Below are positions 10,115 through 20,780 of a stretch of 64,000 nt of DNA, in pieces. Both the position numbers and the translations under genes were made by a program. The DNA is from Tomocerus qinae (lineage: Eukaryota; Arthropoda; Collembola; Entomobryomorpha; Tomoceridae). Under the pieces are notes generated by a model. It had not been told where the DNA came from, made no database searches, and was given only the letters and a program-made list of their open reading frames with translations. The DNA lies in assembly GCA_020055645.1 (NCBI GenBank), contig CM034547.1, positions 30,380,513 through 30,444,512 of the forward strand, read 5' to 3'. Each line of letters opens with the position of its first letter. Position 1 is the first letter of the stretch.

Positions 10115-10471
10115 GCTTGTTGGAGTTGAATGTTGTGTTGGTTGTGTGCGTTGCGTTGTGCTCGTCTCCAGGTCCAGGAGTTTGTGGCCGTCCGTCGTCG
10201 CCTGTTGGATTCATGTGTTCCCCTTTATGGGGAGTGTTCAAATTCGTCCTATACTCGTCTCGTGGTAAGTTTTAGTACCAATTAGTATTAACATGGGAGA
10301 CCCGCCCCCATGAGGGGGCGGGTCTCCCCACCCAAAATATGACCACCCCTAAATCGACTCCAAATGGTCTGAAACGAAAAAATATGCAATAAAATTTTTT
10401 AGCCTTTTTAGAGGCCTTTTTCCAAAAACTTAGAAAAAAAAGTTAAATACCACGAGATCGCTACTCTTACC
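10115..10471 (-). repeat. Right terminal inverted repeat of the Merlin element
   Basis: Inverse of 6240-6594. Read inwards on the minus strand it holds an open frame of 71 codons (10241-10026) that begins in the TIR and continues past its inner edge. It lies upstream of the transposase start at 8883 in the same orientation, so it could be a leader exon; this is a guess. Confidence 0.92.
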
Positions 10472-10479
10472 AATATTTC

Positions 10480-11897
10480 TGAATAATCTTACTGTATTAG
10501 GTAAATAGGTAATGCGTGCGACGATGAAAGGTAGACCCAAGATGAATCGAACGTTATAAGGTGATGTCAATAGCCAATTCAGCCTCTTTCTGCAGTCTGC
10601 AGCCAGTTTGAGGTTTGGGTGCATTCAGTTAACTTTTAGCTGGGAAACAGCCTGTAGTCCTGGATGCAGCCACTGACGCCCCCTGGACTTGCATCCAGTT
10701 TTCCTATTCAAACTGCCTGCAGAATGAGAGTAAAAGTAAGCACCAAATGGCCTAGACGCCTTCGCTGCCCCTACCCGACCAAGCGTTTTGTTTTGACCTA
10801 ACCGCCGCAGAAAAGCTGCAATCCTAATTTTATTATTATCAAAATCCTCATTTTTAGCTAGACTCAGATCCCAAGGAAACGAGCTTATATATTCGCATAG
10901 TATGTCCGCCCTTAAGTCCACGATAACCTTATATACAAGATCCATATAGACGAATCTTGCCTTATATATGTATCTTTGACAGACTTCGACCAAGCTCATC
11001 TTCGTCATCTCATCCTTTCGAATTTTGACCAAGCCCTGACCAACCAGCATTGGTGTACTGATCGTCGAGATGTGGAGGGAAAAATTAAACAATTTAATTT
11101 AAATTTAAATTTTTTTAAATTTAATTATTAAGGAATTTAAATTTAATTATTAAGGAATTTAAATTAAATTATTAAGGCATTGTCCGTTGTCTTGTCCTAA
11201 AGGAACCGTTTTGTACCGTTGTCCGTCGTGAACCGTCCTAACGGAACCGTTCTGCATTATTCCTATCTCAATAATTTTGCCTCTTCAGTGTCCTCAGTGC
11301 TTAAATGGAGATTCTACAAACCAATGCATGTCATAAAACCAAGAATTGTCGACTTCTTTTGCGACCTGGTCGTCATGTGAGGATGAGACTATGAGACGTC
11401 GGGAGAAATGAAGTTGCTTCGGATGGATTACCGTCGGATGTCCAGAGTCCAGAGCTACCACGACACCGACGAACATTATTCTTCGGCTTTCTCCACAGTC
11501 ACGAGTCAATCACGGAGGCAAATTTAAGTTCTCTAAGAACAACGTGCATGCGGTACTTGGTTGGCACTTTCATTCATTCAAAATTCAATTTTAGTCTTAA
11601 AAATTAACAATTAAAGAATTTCTTTTTTAATTTCTTCGTTTGTCTTAGAAGAAAAAACGCAAAAGAAGAAAAGGTAAAGCTACTATTTTGATTTCTTAAA
11701 TGATAATAAAAATACTGATAATTTTGGTTTTAAAATATGATTTTGGTTTTTTTGAAATGGCGAAAATTAAATACATCATATTTTTGAATTTTTGTTTGAA
11801 TTTTTGTTGTTTGTATTTATAATATTTGATATTGAATATGTACGTGTTACGTGACTAGACTACGTTACAAATTCGTATTACGTATAATAATTTGAAG
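10480..11897. other. Intergenic stretch before bystin, with an unexplained open frame
   Basis: On the minus strand 11092-10430 is one frame interrupted by a single stop (10625-10627): 155 codons, then 64 more. It has no recognised motif, and its last part runs into the Merlin TIR. It may be a decayed transposon or chance. At 11095-11175 an AT-rich tandem repeat of ~22 bp occurs (ttaattattaaggaatttaa). At 11180-11260 a few diverged copies of a 'ccgtt.tg..ccgtcgtgaaccgt' word occur. No promoter motif for bystin could be pinned down. Confidence 0.4.
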
Positions 11898-14800
11898 ATG
11901 GGCAAGCAGAAAAAAGACAAGGCATCTAAAGGAAATAGGGATAATCCGATGTCACGGTCTTCTCTTGGGGATCAGATGGTTTCTGACAGTTATGTCAATC
12001 CAGCAGATCAAAAAGCAAGAAAAAAAGCCAAATCGTCGCGTTCAGAGGATGACCCCGAAGTAATTTATGATTAAATATTATTATTATATTCTTGACATTG
12101 ATTTATTAGTGCGATTTGATGTTTGATAAAATGGTCCGTATCATCAACTATTGACATTTTTATGTTATTTATTTATGTTAGTTTGTAGATGAGAAGATCA
12201 CCAACAAAATTCTCAAACAGGCTCGGATGCAGCAAATGCACTTAGAAAATGATTTAGCCGAAGAAGATCATGGTAGTGTAAATAAAACGAGAAGCTGTAT
12301 AAAGCCTAAAACTAGTTTTTTGGGTAAAGACTCGGATGCGGATGATTCTGATGAAGGGGAATTGAATCCTCCATCTGACGACGAAGATGGTTCTGCCTTT
12401 TACAGTGAAATCGTAAGAACTATTTTAAACTACTAAACAATCATAACCAAGGCCCGGATAATTAAGTATTTCTAACTTTTTATGGGTGTGAGTTTGAACT
12501 TTATAAGTACTAATTATTTTGGCATAAAAATTATTTGGTACTTATTTTAGAAAAAATACCAGGCTAAATTACGATTTTAAACATGTTTGGTAAAAATATT
12601 TTCTAATAATTAATTTGTGAAAAATTTTGCCGAAAGATAGTCTAAAAATCTAAATTATCAATTTGGCTAAAATTCAGTGAATGGTGAAACCTATCATTTT
12701 GGTTAACAATCGGTCTGAATTATTTTGCCTAAAATGGGGTCTAAATTATTTTGGCTAAAATACAGTCTGCCCAAATTATTGTGCCCAAAATGTAGTCTAA
12801 AATATTATTTTAAACAAAATGTAGTCTAAAATATTATTTTACCCAAAATGTAGTCCAAAATATTATTTTACCCAAAATGTAGTCTAAAATATTATTTTAC
12901 CCAAAATGTAGTCTAAAATATTATTTTACCCAAAATGTAGTCTAAAATATTATTTTACCCAAAATGTAGTCCAAAATATTATTTTACCCAAAATGTAGTC
13001 CAAAATATTATTTTACCCAAAATGTAGTCTAAAATATTATTTTACCCAAAATGTAGTCTAAAATATTATTTTACCCAAAATGTAGTCTAAAATATTGTTT
13101 TACCCAAAATGTAGTCTAAAATATTATTTTACCCAAAATGTAGTCTAAAATATTGTTTTACCCAAAATGTAGTCTAAAATATTATTTTACCCAAAATGTA
13201 GTCTAAAATATTATTTTACCCAAAATGTAGTCTAAAATTTAATTTTACCCAAAATGTAGTCTAAAATTTAATTTTACCCAAAATGTAGTCTAAATTATTA
13301 TTTTGGCCAAAATGTAGTTTAAATTATTATTTTGGCCAAAATGTAGTTTAAATTATTATTTTGGCCAAAATGTAGTTTAAATTATTATTTTGGCCAAAAT
13401 GTAGTTTAAATTATTATTTTGGCCAAAATGTAGTCTAAGCTATTGTTTTGGTTAAAATTAAATATCGGTTGGTGGGTCCCCTACCTAGTAGTTTGCATCT
13501 CTGCTTGTTTACTGCTTACCTATAAATGAGTGTAGCCAGTAGTGTTTGGTGACCAGCTGTCTGGTCGGCCAAAATGGCCTGCCTGCTCGGCTGGTTGAAA
13601 TTCTTTGTTAGCCAGTAGCTAAAATGGCTGAAATAGCCAAAAATAGTGAAATGGGGCTATGTGAAATAGGAAAATCAAACTTGATTTGGCGGGAAATTAA
13701 AAAAGCCATGATTTTTGGGTGTTTTGGCCACTAGCCATTTCAACCATTTTAGCCGACTGTCTAATGGCTGATCAAAATCACTTTTAGCCGGCTAAAATGG
13801 AACTCTGAGTAAGAGTATAGCATCATGGGCGTGATTCCTTTAGTTGTTAGTTTAAAGATGTTAATATTTGGTATATTTTTATTTTTAATAATAATAATAA
13901 TATTACTTTATTAAACTGTCAAATAAGTACAATCAAAGATTATTACTGTTATTATTACAACCTATTTGAGTACAAAGTACAATCAATCAATCATCAATAC
14001 GTCAGATCGTTATCAGTAGGCACAGTTGGGAACTGGTCACTGCTTTCCTTCCACCACATGACACATGCTATTCTAAGAGTATTTGTCGCTTTCATACGGA
14101 TTTTTTATAATGATAATTAATTGAAATGCTTATTAAAATTTTAAATCGAAATAAAAATGAAAGGTCACTTGCTAATAAATTAGTTAAATAAAATAATATC
14201 AGTTGTTCACTATGGGACGATCCACATATGACGTCTGCGATTTTGAGGGGTAGGGGGCACGCAAAAACAGACGATATATGATGGGAGGGGGTTCGGAGGA
14301 AAAGGACGTCTGCATTGTACTATGTGAATGATTTTAATTTAAACTTTTGAACCCTATTTGAGGATGGCAATGATTAGTTGGTGGCATCATTGAATAAATT
14401 TATAAGACGCAAATAAATTAAGTTGCTGTGTAATTACATTTTGCATATTTGCAGACGTCATTAGGGGAGGAGAGGGTGTTCAAAAACAGACGTTGGCAGA
14501 CTATAGGGAGGGGAGTGGGTCTAAAAAGGGCCAAATATCGCAGACGTCATATGTCGATCGTCATACCTAGTTATATAAATAACAGCATAATGATGTGCAT
14601 TCACATAAATAACTTTGATTTACACCTCTTAATGCTCAATATAGTATAATTCAGATTTCAGAATACAAGTCCTTTGAATAGTAGTAAATATAGACGATTC
14701 ATATTATGACTTCTTTGTATCTTGCAACAATTGTAAAGTTTTGTAAAAATGTCGCCATTTGGGTAATCTATAGAATTTTTGGCATAAATAACCAAAATCA

Positions 14801-16549
14801 GATTGTTGCTTTTCAAAAATTATCAACTAATAAGAATGGGTATCGCTTTGCAACTTAGGGATAGGGATGTTATGTATAGGTTTCGAGCCGGCGACAGGCG
14901 ACAGGTATGGCGTACCCAAGACTAGTATTTTACCGATAAAAATTAGAAAAAATTGCTATGTAATCTGTAAAATAAATTGGGTTATTTTGCTTACTTTTGC
15001 AGAAAATTGATCCAGAAGAGGAAAAGGCATTAGAAATGTTTATGAACAAAGATGCTGAACCTAGCAAACGATTGGGTGATTTAGTGATGGAGAAATATAC
15101 TGAAAAACGTACTGAGCTCGATACAGTGTATTCTGAATCCGGTATGTTTCCTATGTTCATGTCACCAAGTTTATAATGCAAAATGCAAACAATATTATTG
15201 TCATATTTTAAGTTTGTTTCCCAGTGGCAATTCCAAGATAATATCCAGTTCCGTATTGCCATTAAATTCTCATGACGCTAATTTGTATTGCGTTTTGTGA
15301 TTCAGGTATTGCGATGCCTAAAGTGGATCCAAGAGTACAGACAATGTATGAAGGTGTAAAAGATGTTTTAGCAAAATATCGCAGTGGAAAGCTTCCTAAA
15401 GCTTTTAAATTGATTCCTCGACTTACTAATTGGGAGCAAATATTATATATTACAGGTATTTACCCTGCTCTAATATATGTGGTAATGTTTCATTGGTAAT
15501 AAAACAGATTTAAACGCTATTTAATATGTTACGTTTCATTAATACCTGCAGATCCAAATGGATGGACTGCTGCGACTATGTATCAAGCTACTCGTATCTT
15601 TGCGTCCAATCTGAAGGAAAAAATGGCTCAACGATTTTTCAATTTGGTTCTATTACCCAGAATTAGAGATGACATTTCTCAGTACAAGAAGCTGAATTTC
15701 CACTTGTACCAGGCGTTAAGGAAGGCACTTTTTAAGCCAGGGGCTTTTATGAAAGGAATTCTTATTCCTCTTTGTGAGGTACCAATAATTTGAACTACAA
15801 TGTTCAACTCTTTTGTGAACTTTTAAAATTTTTAATCAAAAATTATGCTATTTTCCTGAGAAAAGTGATAATGCAATTAATTAGACTAATTTCTGCACAA
15901 ATAACCCAACCTAGCTCTTCACATTTTTTAGAATGGCGATTGCACTTTAAGGGAAGCCATCATAATTGGATCTGTAGTGTCGAAAAATTCAATTCCTCTA
16001 CTTCACTCATCTGCAGCGATGTTAAAAATTGCTGAAATGGACTATAATGGTGCAAATTCCATATTTTTGAGGATATTTGTTGATAAGAAGTATGCCTTGC
16101 CGTATCGAGTAATTGATGCTATGGTGTATCACTTCTTGAAGTAAGTTTTGTAAACTGCTTTTTTGAACTTTACTACCCATGCCCAAGTACAGGTAGGTAT
16201 ACCTGCCGTTGTTTGTCCCACCAGTTAGAAAAAGTTTCATGATAGCTTTTTCACCATCAACGCTGACGTCTGATCTTGTAGTTTGTATTGATTTAGATTT
16301 GAGAGAGACAATAGAGTATTGCCTGTTCTTTGGCATCAATCGTTGTTGTCGTTTGTCCAGCGCTATAAAAATTACCTGAGTTCAGAACAAAAAGAAGCTC
16401 TTCAAGGACTTTTACGTGTCCAACTCCATCAGCAAATTACTCAAGAAATTCGTAGAGAACTTATGAACTCTAAATGTAGAGACGATGTAATGGAAGAAGA
16501 TAAAGAAACTGAGAATTTCTCTCACAATATTAATGACGTTGACATGTAA
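11898..16549 (+). CDS. BYSL: Bystin, ribosome biogenesis factor
   Basis: Nucleolar protein (yeast Enp1) needed for 40S subunit maturation; it binds late pre-40S particles near the 18S rRNA head. Seven exons: 11898-12059, 12182-12412, 15003-15141, 15306-15455, 15552-15778, 15932-16140 and 16297-16549. All are GT-AG and in frame, giving 456 residues (human ~437). The N-terminal third is charged and low in complexity ([14 protein letters not shown]; acidic [19 protein letters not shown]), as usual. The conserved domain has [83 protein letters not shown]-like text (here [19 protein letters not shown]), [18 protein letters not shown] and [16 protein letters not shown]. The start is the first ATG of the frame. 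Intron 2 is long (2590 bp) because it has taken in a satellite and a MITE; the other introns are 96-160 bp. Intact. Confidence 0.96.
12712..13458 (+). repeat. 29-bp satellite array in bystin intron 2
   Basis: About 25 head-to-tail copies of a 29-bp unit (acccaaaatgtagtctaaaa + tattattt), e.g. at 12841, 12870 and 12899. Units are nearly identical in the centre and drift at both edges: a ggccaaaatgtagtttaaat variant block on the right from ~13300, looser copies on the left. This is the pattern expected from unequal exchange. It is intronic and leaves splicing signals untouched. Confidence 0.95.
13459..14210. other. Intron 2 sequence rich in GGCC/GGCT words
   Basis: From 13550 to 13800 the intron is full of 'aatggc', 'ggccaaaatggcc' and 'gccagtagctaaaatggctg' words in both orientations, perhaps an old degenerate repeat related to the edge of the satellite. 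From 13860 onward it is AT-rich without recognisable features. Confidence 0.4.
14213..14563. mobile_element. TA-flanked MITE in bystin intron 2
   Basis: The left end TGGGACGATCCACATATGAC and the right end (inverse of tatcgcagacgtcatatgtcgatcgtca) form a ~28-bp imperfect inverted repeat, flanked by TA (14211-14212, 14564-14565). The interior has two purine-rich halves, each with an 'aaaaacagacg' word. Termini of this ACGATC-ACATATGACGTC kind recur in many arthropod genomes. No coding capacity. Confidence 0.8.
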
Positions 16550-16557
16550 GTTTTAAT

Positions 16558-16563
16558 AATAAA
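16558..16563 (+). promoter_or_regulatory. Candidate polyadenylation signal of bystin
   Basis: AATAAA nine bases after the bystin stop codon; this would make the 3' UTR very short. The remaining intergenic stretch 16564-17292 holds one transposon-end fragment (16743-16758) and nothing else recognised. Confidence 0.5.
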
Positions 16564-16742
16564 CTATTTTCTGAAAATGTTGAGAAATATCCTGTATACG
16601 ATCCGTTCAGTTTTCATTTTGTAAGTATTACGTTACGCTACGTAGCTAAACGTAGTGTAGCTGTTACATTAATAGGCTCATTGCCGATTATATGTGTAGG
16701 TAGTCGCTTTTAGCAGTGTATAATAGGAATGTATTACTGCTG

Positions 16743-16758
16743 CCTGGCTGCGGCCCTG
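16743..16758 (-). mobile_element. hAT-like terminus fragment
   Basis: Read on the minus strand this is cagggccgcagccagg, identical to 31350-31365 and close to 22069-22082. The CAGGGCCG opening is typical of hAT ends. Only the terminus is recognisable; no second end was found nearby. Confidence 0.45.
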
Positions 16759-17292
16759 TAAGTTCCCCCTACATGTAATGTTAATATCATGTCAGTCAGT
16801 ACTGGTCACGCTAAAATATAATCATGCATGAGGGCATTAGTCTGCCTCGAATGTCTCCCTAAATAATAAATTGAAACGGTGTGATATGAATTTTTGACAC
16901 TAAAATATAATGGAATAAACGTACAAAATTGTTTCAGTTCAATAGAGAAACCATGTCGCTTAAACATTTGTCACTGAAATTTGGAAATATCAACATAGGT
17001 AGGTTCATTTATTTAACACTATAATATGACAATCTTATTATAATCAGAATATTCACCTAGAAATTACTATCAGCGAATGGCGAATGTATTAAGTAGTAGT
17101 ACTTAACAATACAATAAACATCATTACATTGTTGCAAGATGATTATCTATATTATAGTATAGTTATTAATCTACATCCTACATATTCACAACTCGATCAG
17201 CGCAAACGCTGCGAAAATGTACAATATTAATAACCTTAACTAAGCAGTTACATTAGAAGTAGCAGTTTGTTATAATAATATAAGCATAGGTC

Positions 17293-18792
17293 TTAACTTA
17301 GAATCGGCTCATCATCAGGGGGCAGTAGCAATCTTGGAGTATTAGTTCCCGTTGAAAGAGCATCTCTTAGACGTTCATAGAAAGTCATGTATGGTAACTC
17401 ATCATTTTGACCGAAATCAAAGTCAGCCACTTCTACTGTATACCGTGCATGATTTTCCCAAAAATAAGCTGCACCAAATATAATGATCACTAGTGCAACG
17501 ATAGTGCAACTTATTGGAACCACTATAATTGATAACGGCTGTTTTCTTGCAACTTTATAAACATTAATCATAGTTCTATTTACTACATGTGAAACATCAT
17601 TAGTCATTACGATGAATAAGGAATAAATACCGGGGTTATTAAAATACCACCCTTTAATGTCAAAGTCACAGCGATTTGACCCTTCCTCTGAACCGCACGT
17701 TTCGTTTCCGGTTTTGTTGTGTAGCCCGGTTTTTATCCACCAACAGTAACGATAAGGAGTAGTACCATCACAAGAAATATGAAGATTCAATAATTTTCCA
17801 TGGGGAATCCAAGCATCTCCTTTCATTGTAAAATTGACGATCGGAACTGCAAATACGATAATATTTATTGTCACTGTCCCTTCAATCATTAAATCAAAAA
17901 TAAATATAAGCATACGTAGGAAGGAATCAAATGGATTTGGGAGTTACAATAATAATTAAATCTAAGTCAGAAAAAGGTATATGTGTAGATTATACGGAAT
18001 GTTTTACGATTGATATCAATTGATAAATGTTAAATATAATAGTTTTACAGATTTCAATTTTGATAAAAATTATTATTGAATTTTACCTTTTGCAGTCACA
18101 TTGGTTTCGAAAAATCCATGCTTAACTAAAGTAGTATCATTTTCTCCTTTATATTTTGCTGTAAGCGACACATTTATGTAATTGTTTCCCTCTTCTGTGA
18201 AATTTACTTTTAAATTGGATGTGGTAGTATTTACGATAAACGATGTTTCGTTGAACCACGACCAAGTGACTTCAGTTGCATTACTCAAAAAATGTGATGG
18301 GTCATGCAAGTTAACAATTAGATCAGTCTCATTAGCAGTTGACACATCTGTAGGAATTTGCCTCGGCACCCCCGATTGGCTTACAAGCATAATCCCGGTA
18401 AAATTTTCGGTAATATTATATGTTATTACTTCAACTGCTATTTCATAGGTGACAAATGTGTTAAATAACACTGTAGCAGTTACAGCATAAGTTCCTGGTC
18501 GATATGTACTACTAGGATATTTAAGCGACCACGTAGATGTGAAATTATTTTCCTTGTTCAGTTTGTCTTTCCATGATCTTCCCATAGGATTTTCGACCCA
18601 GTATATAAGGAAATGACTATAACTATGGTCATACAATTTAGCACTGAACGTCACATTAGAATCCAAAATTGCAGGCTGATCCGACGTTACCTTTAAATCA
18701 TTTGATGCCGCAGCTAATGTTAGTAAACTTGCGAAACCTACCAACATCCAACTAACTTCGACGTGAAAATTGAAACTGTCGTATTTGGTCAT
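17293..18792 (-). CDS. TMEM130/PMEL-like type I membrane glycoprotein
   Basis: Two exons: 18792-18087 and 17879 (or 17873)-17293, ~430 residues. The acceptor is ambiguous because an AAG and a CAG six bases apart are both in phase. N-terminus: a short polar stretch, then the signal-like WMLVGFASLLTLAAAS. The ectodomain is rich in N-glycosylation sequons (about 14, e.g. NVTF, NFTS, NETD, NATE, NTTT), with PKD-like strands (TEVTWSWFNET) and a four-cysteine module (ISCDGTTPYRYCWW and ETCG...NRCDF) recalling the kringle-like domain of PMEL/GPNMB. One membrane helix, PLSIIVVPISCTIVALVIII, is followed by a short tail with ARYTVEVADFDFGQND and MTFYERLRDAL. The layout fits the TMEM130/PMEL/GPNMB family; cellular role in invertebrates is not known to me. 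Candidate minus-strand polyadenylation signal at 17013-17008. Confidence 0.75.
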
Positions 18793-18901
18793 TTTGAATT
18801 AGTAGAAAACTTTTACCAATATTTCTTACAGTTTGATTACACTTTAAACTGTGTTGTTAACATCAAAAAGCAACAAGACTGAACTTTTCAAAATATTTAG
18901 T

Positions 18902-18931
18902 GACTGACTTGTTTGGCTCTACTTATAAATA
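18902..18931 (-). promoter_or_regulatory. Core promoter of the TMEM130-like gene
   Basis: On the minus strand TATTTATAAG begins at 18931 and the initiator TCAGTC follows, with its A at 18905. The spacing of ~26 nt is right for a TATA-Inr pair. It would give a 5' UTR of ~113 nt before the ATG at 18792. Not experimentally supported. Confidence 0.5.
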
Positions 18932-19669
18932 TTAATTAAATAATACATTGAAACTGAACAAGGTGTAACGGAAAACTGTATCTATTCAAATCTGTAATAA
19001 AACTCTCCTCACAATGGGTTTCTGTGTTCTTGAAATATTAGTAGGCAGACATCTTTAATGTACAAATCCATCTAAGAACAAGAAGTTAATAAACAATTCT
19101 AAGAACAAAATTGAATGATGGAAGAGTACAATTAATAAAATCAAGTATGTTCAACTTTTTACCTTATGTGATTTAGAAATTATTATAACGAACACCAGTG
19201 ACGATAGCCCATTATTTTATTTTAGTTTGACGTTTTGAGTTTTTGAAAGACAGAAACTGAAATGAAGTGACCATCTACGATCCACTAAATTATGCGGTAT
19301 GTTTTAGTAACTGCCATCGGCTGCGTCCGTAGATCCCAGCAAATCCAAACGATATTGGCCTCATTGACTCCCTATAGAAATAGATTTCATATGTTCAGTT
19401 TTAAGTTGTTTTTTTCAACCCAATAAATTATAATAATAATTAACAAACTTAACATAATAAGCATAAGTAATATCATATCACATATATTTAGCATAGTTAA
19501 GCCGTTTTCCACGTATTTTTGACGTCTTGAGGAGCTCCCAAGCACTTAACACTAATTTAAAGACGAGGTTCATAATACGACCCTTAATCATGTGTGTGTA
19601 AGGTTAAAAATATATTATATAATACAATAATATTACAAATTACAACTATATAAAAGATGAAAGACAGAA

Positions 19670-19890
19670 AATAGTGGATATCTGTATTTCGAAGGACATC
19701 TAGTGTGTCTGAAGATTTTAAGTGAATTTGATGGCGGGATCCTTGGTAGCATGTAGATATTCATCACTGTATTTAGTGATGTACTGTGTTTAGTGATGAA
19801 TATCTTCATGGTACGAAGGATCCCGCCATCAAATTCACTTAAAATCTTCAGACACACTAGATGTCCATCGAAATACAGATATCCACTATT
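19670..19890. repeat. Foldback element/long hairpin, 99-nt arms
   Basis: Arms 19670-19768 and 19792-19890 are inverse copies with about four mismatches, separated by 23 nt. Ends read AATAGTGGATATCTGTATTT. If the first TA is the target site, the element is GTGGATATCTG... flanked by TA on both sides, as for Tc1/mariner-type MITEs. It lies in the 2-kb gap between two divergent genes; the rest of 18932-20780 shows nothing else recognisable apart from a possible PPP2R3C leader exon (see that gene). Confidence 0.9.
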
Positions 19891-20780
19891 ACGAGTATGA
19901 GAAGTTCATTCGATGTCAATCTTGAATTCCATAATTGAATTAGTGAAGTAACGGAAATAAAAGGGAGCTTTGGGCGAGAATTGAAATCATTTACCGAAAA
20001 TTGCCTAAAGCAAATTAATCGGGGGGTTTAAATAAATTATTATTGTTTGGTTGATTGCGTTGTCTGTGTGTACAATGAATGTTGAAATTGAAATGAATAA
20101 TGAGTAAACATCACGTGGACCAAGAAAGAGAAGGAAGGAGCAATTTTAACCACAATCACCTGACTGACTCACACCTTCTGTTCTTCCGAAAAACAAATTA
20201 GCAGCGCCAAAATAATAATTCAAAGCAAAAAGTACACAAAAAAGTCTTTTTGCAACTTGTCAATTCATTATTCAATCTCGTCTCGTCAATCAATCTCACT
20301 CTATTCTTGACTCTACTCAATCAATCAAAGTCTTTGACAATTTTTCACTCGTTTCTGCTTATGCCAGCTGTCATTTGGTTACTTTATGTAGTAACTTTTA
20401 CTTCATCATAAAAGTAATAGCAAAATATCAACCACTGACCAGTGACCACCACTGACCACTGTGACCACCATTATTTATTGAACTTTTTGAACCGACAGGA
20501 GAGCAAGAGTAGGGACAGCCAACAGTACGCTATCTTCGAAAAGTCAAAAGTAAGTCGTAAATTGAAAAATTGTCTTATCTTTATCTATTTGAGAAATATC
20601 TTTTTATTTTAATCATAAGTTGCCCATAATAATAATTAATTATTATTGTAAAAATGCTGTCTTGTGTGTGTAGTAGTCTACTACTTTGGTGGTGATGGTG
20701 AATCAACAAGCAAATCATTCCAAAATTACAAAGTTTACAGTTTACCTTTTAAGCAGTCTCCATACACCATAATACAAAAT

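Larger units (their letters stand above)
6240..10471 (-). mobile_element. Full-length Merlin (IS1016-like) DNA transposon
   Basis: A 4232-bp unit. Both ends read GGTAAGAGTAGCGATCTCGT in inverted orientation, and the inverted repeats run ~355 bp (6240-6594 and 10115-10471) with only a handful of differences. The unit is flanked by a perfect 8-bp duplication AATATTTC (6232-6239 and 10472-10479). It encodes, on the minus strand, a transposase of the IS1016/ISXO2 DDE type. Long TIRs starting with GG, an 8-9 bp duplication and this transposase are the known marks of the Merlin superfamily. Near-identical TIRs mean a recent insertion, but the transposase reading frame is interrupted (see 7323-8883), so this copy is probably not autonomous. 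The left TIR end is abutted by a smaller MITE and the right half holds a hairpin cluster. Confidence 0.9.

Noticed and set aside
12712-13458. CRISPR-like array
   Set aside because: Units are contiguous 29-mers with no unique spacers, inside an intron of a eukaryotic gene: a satellite.
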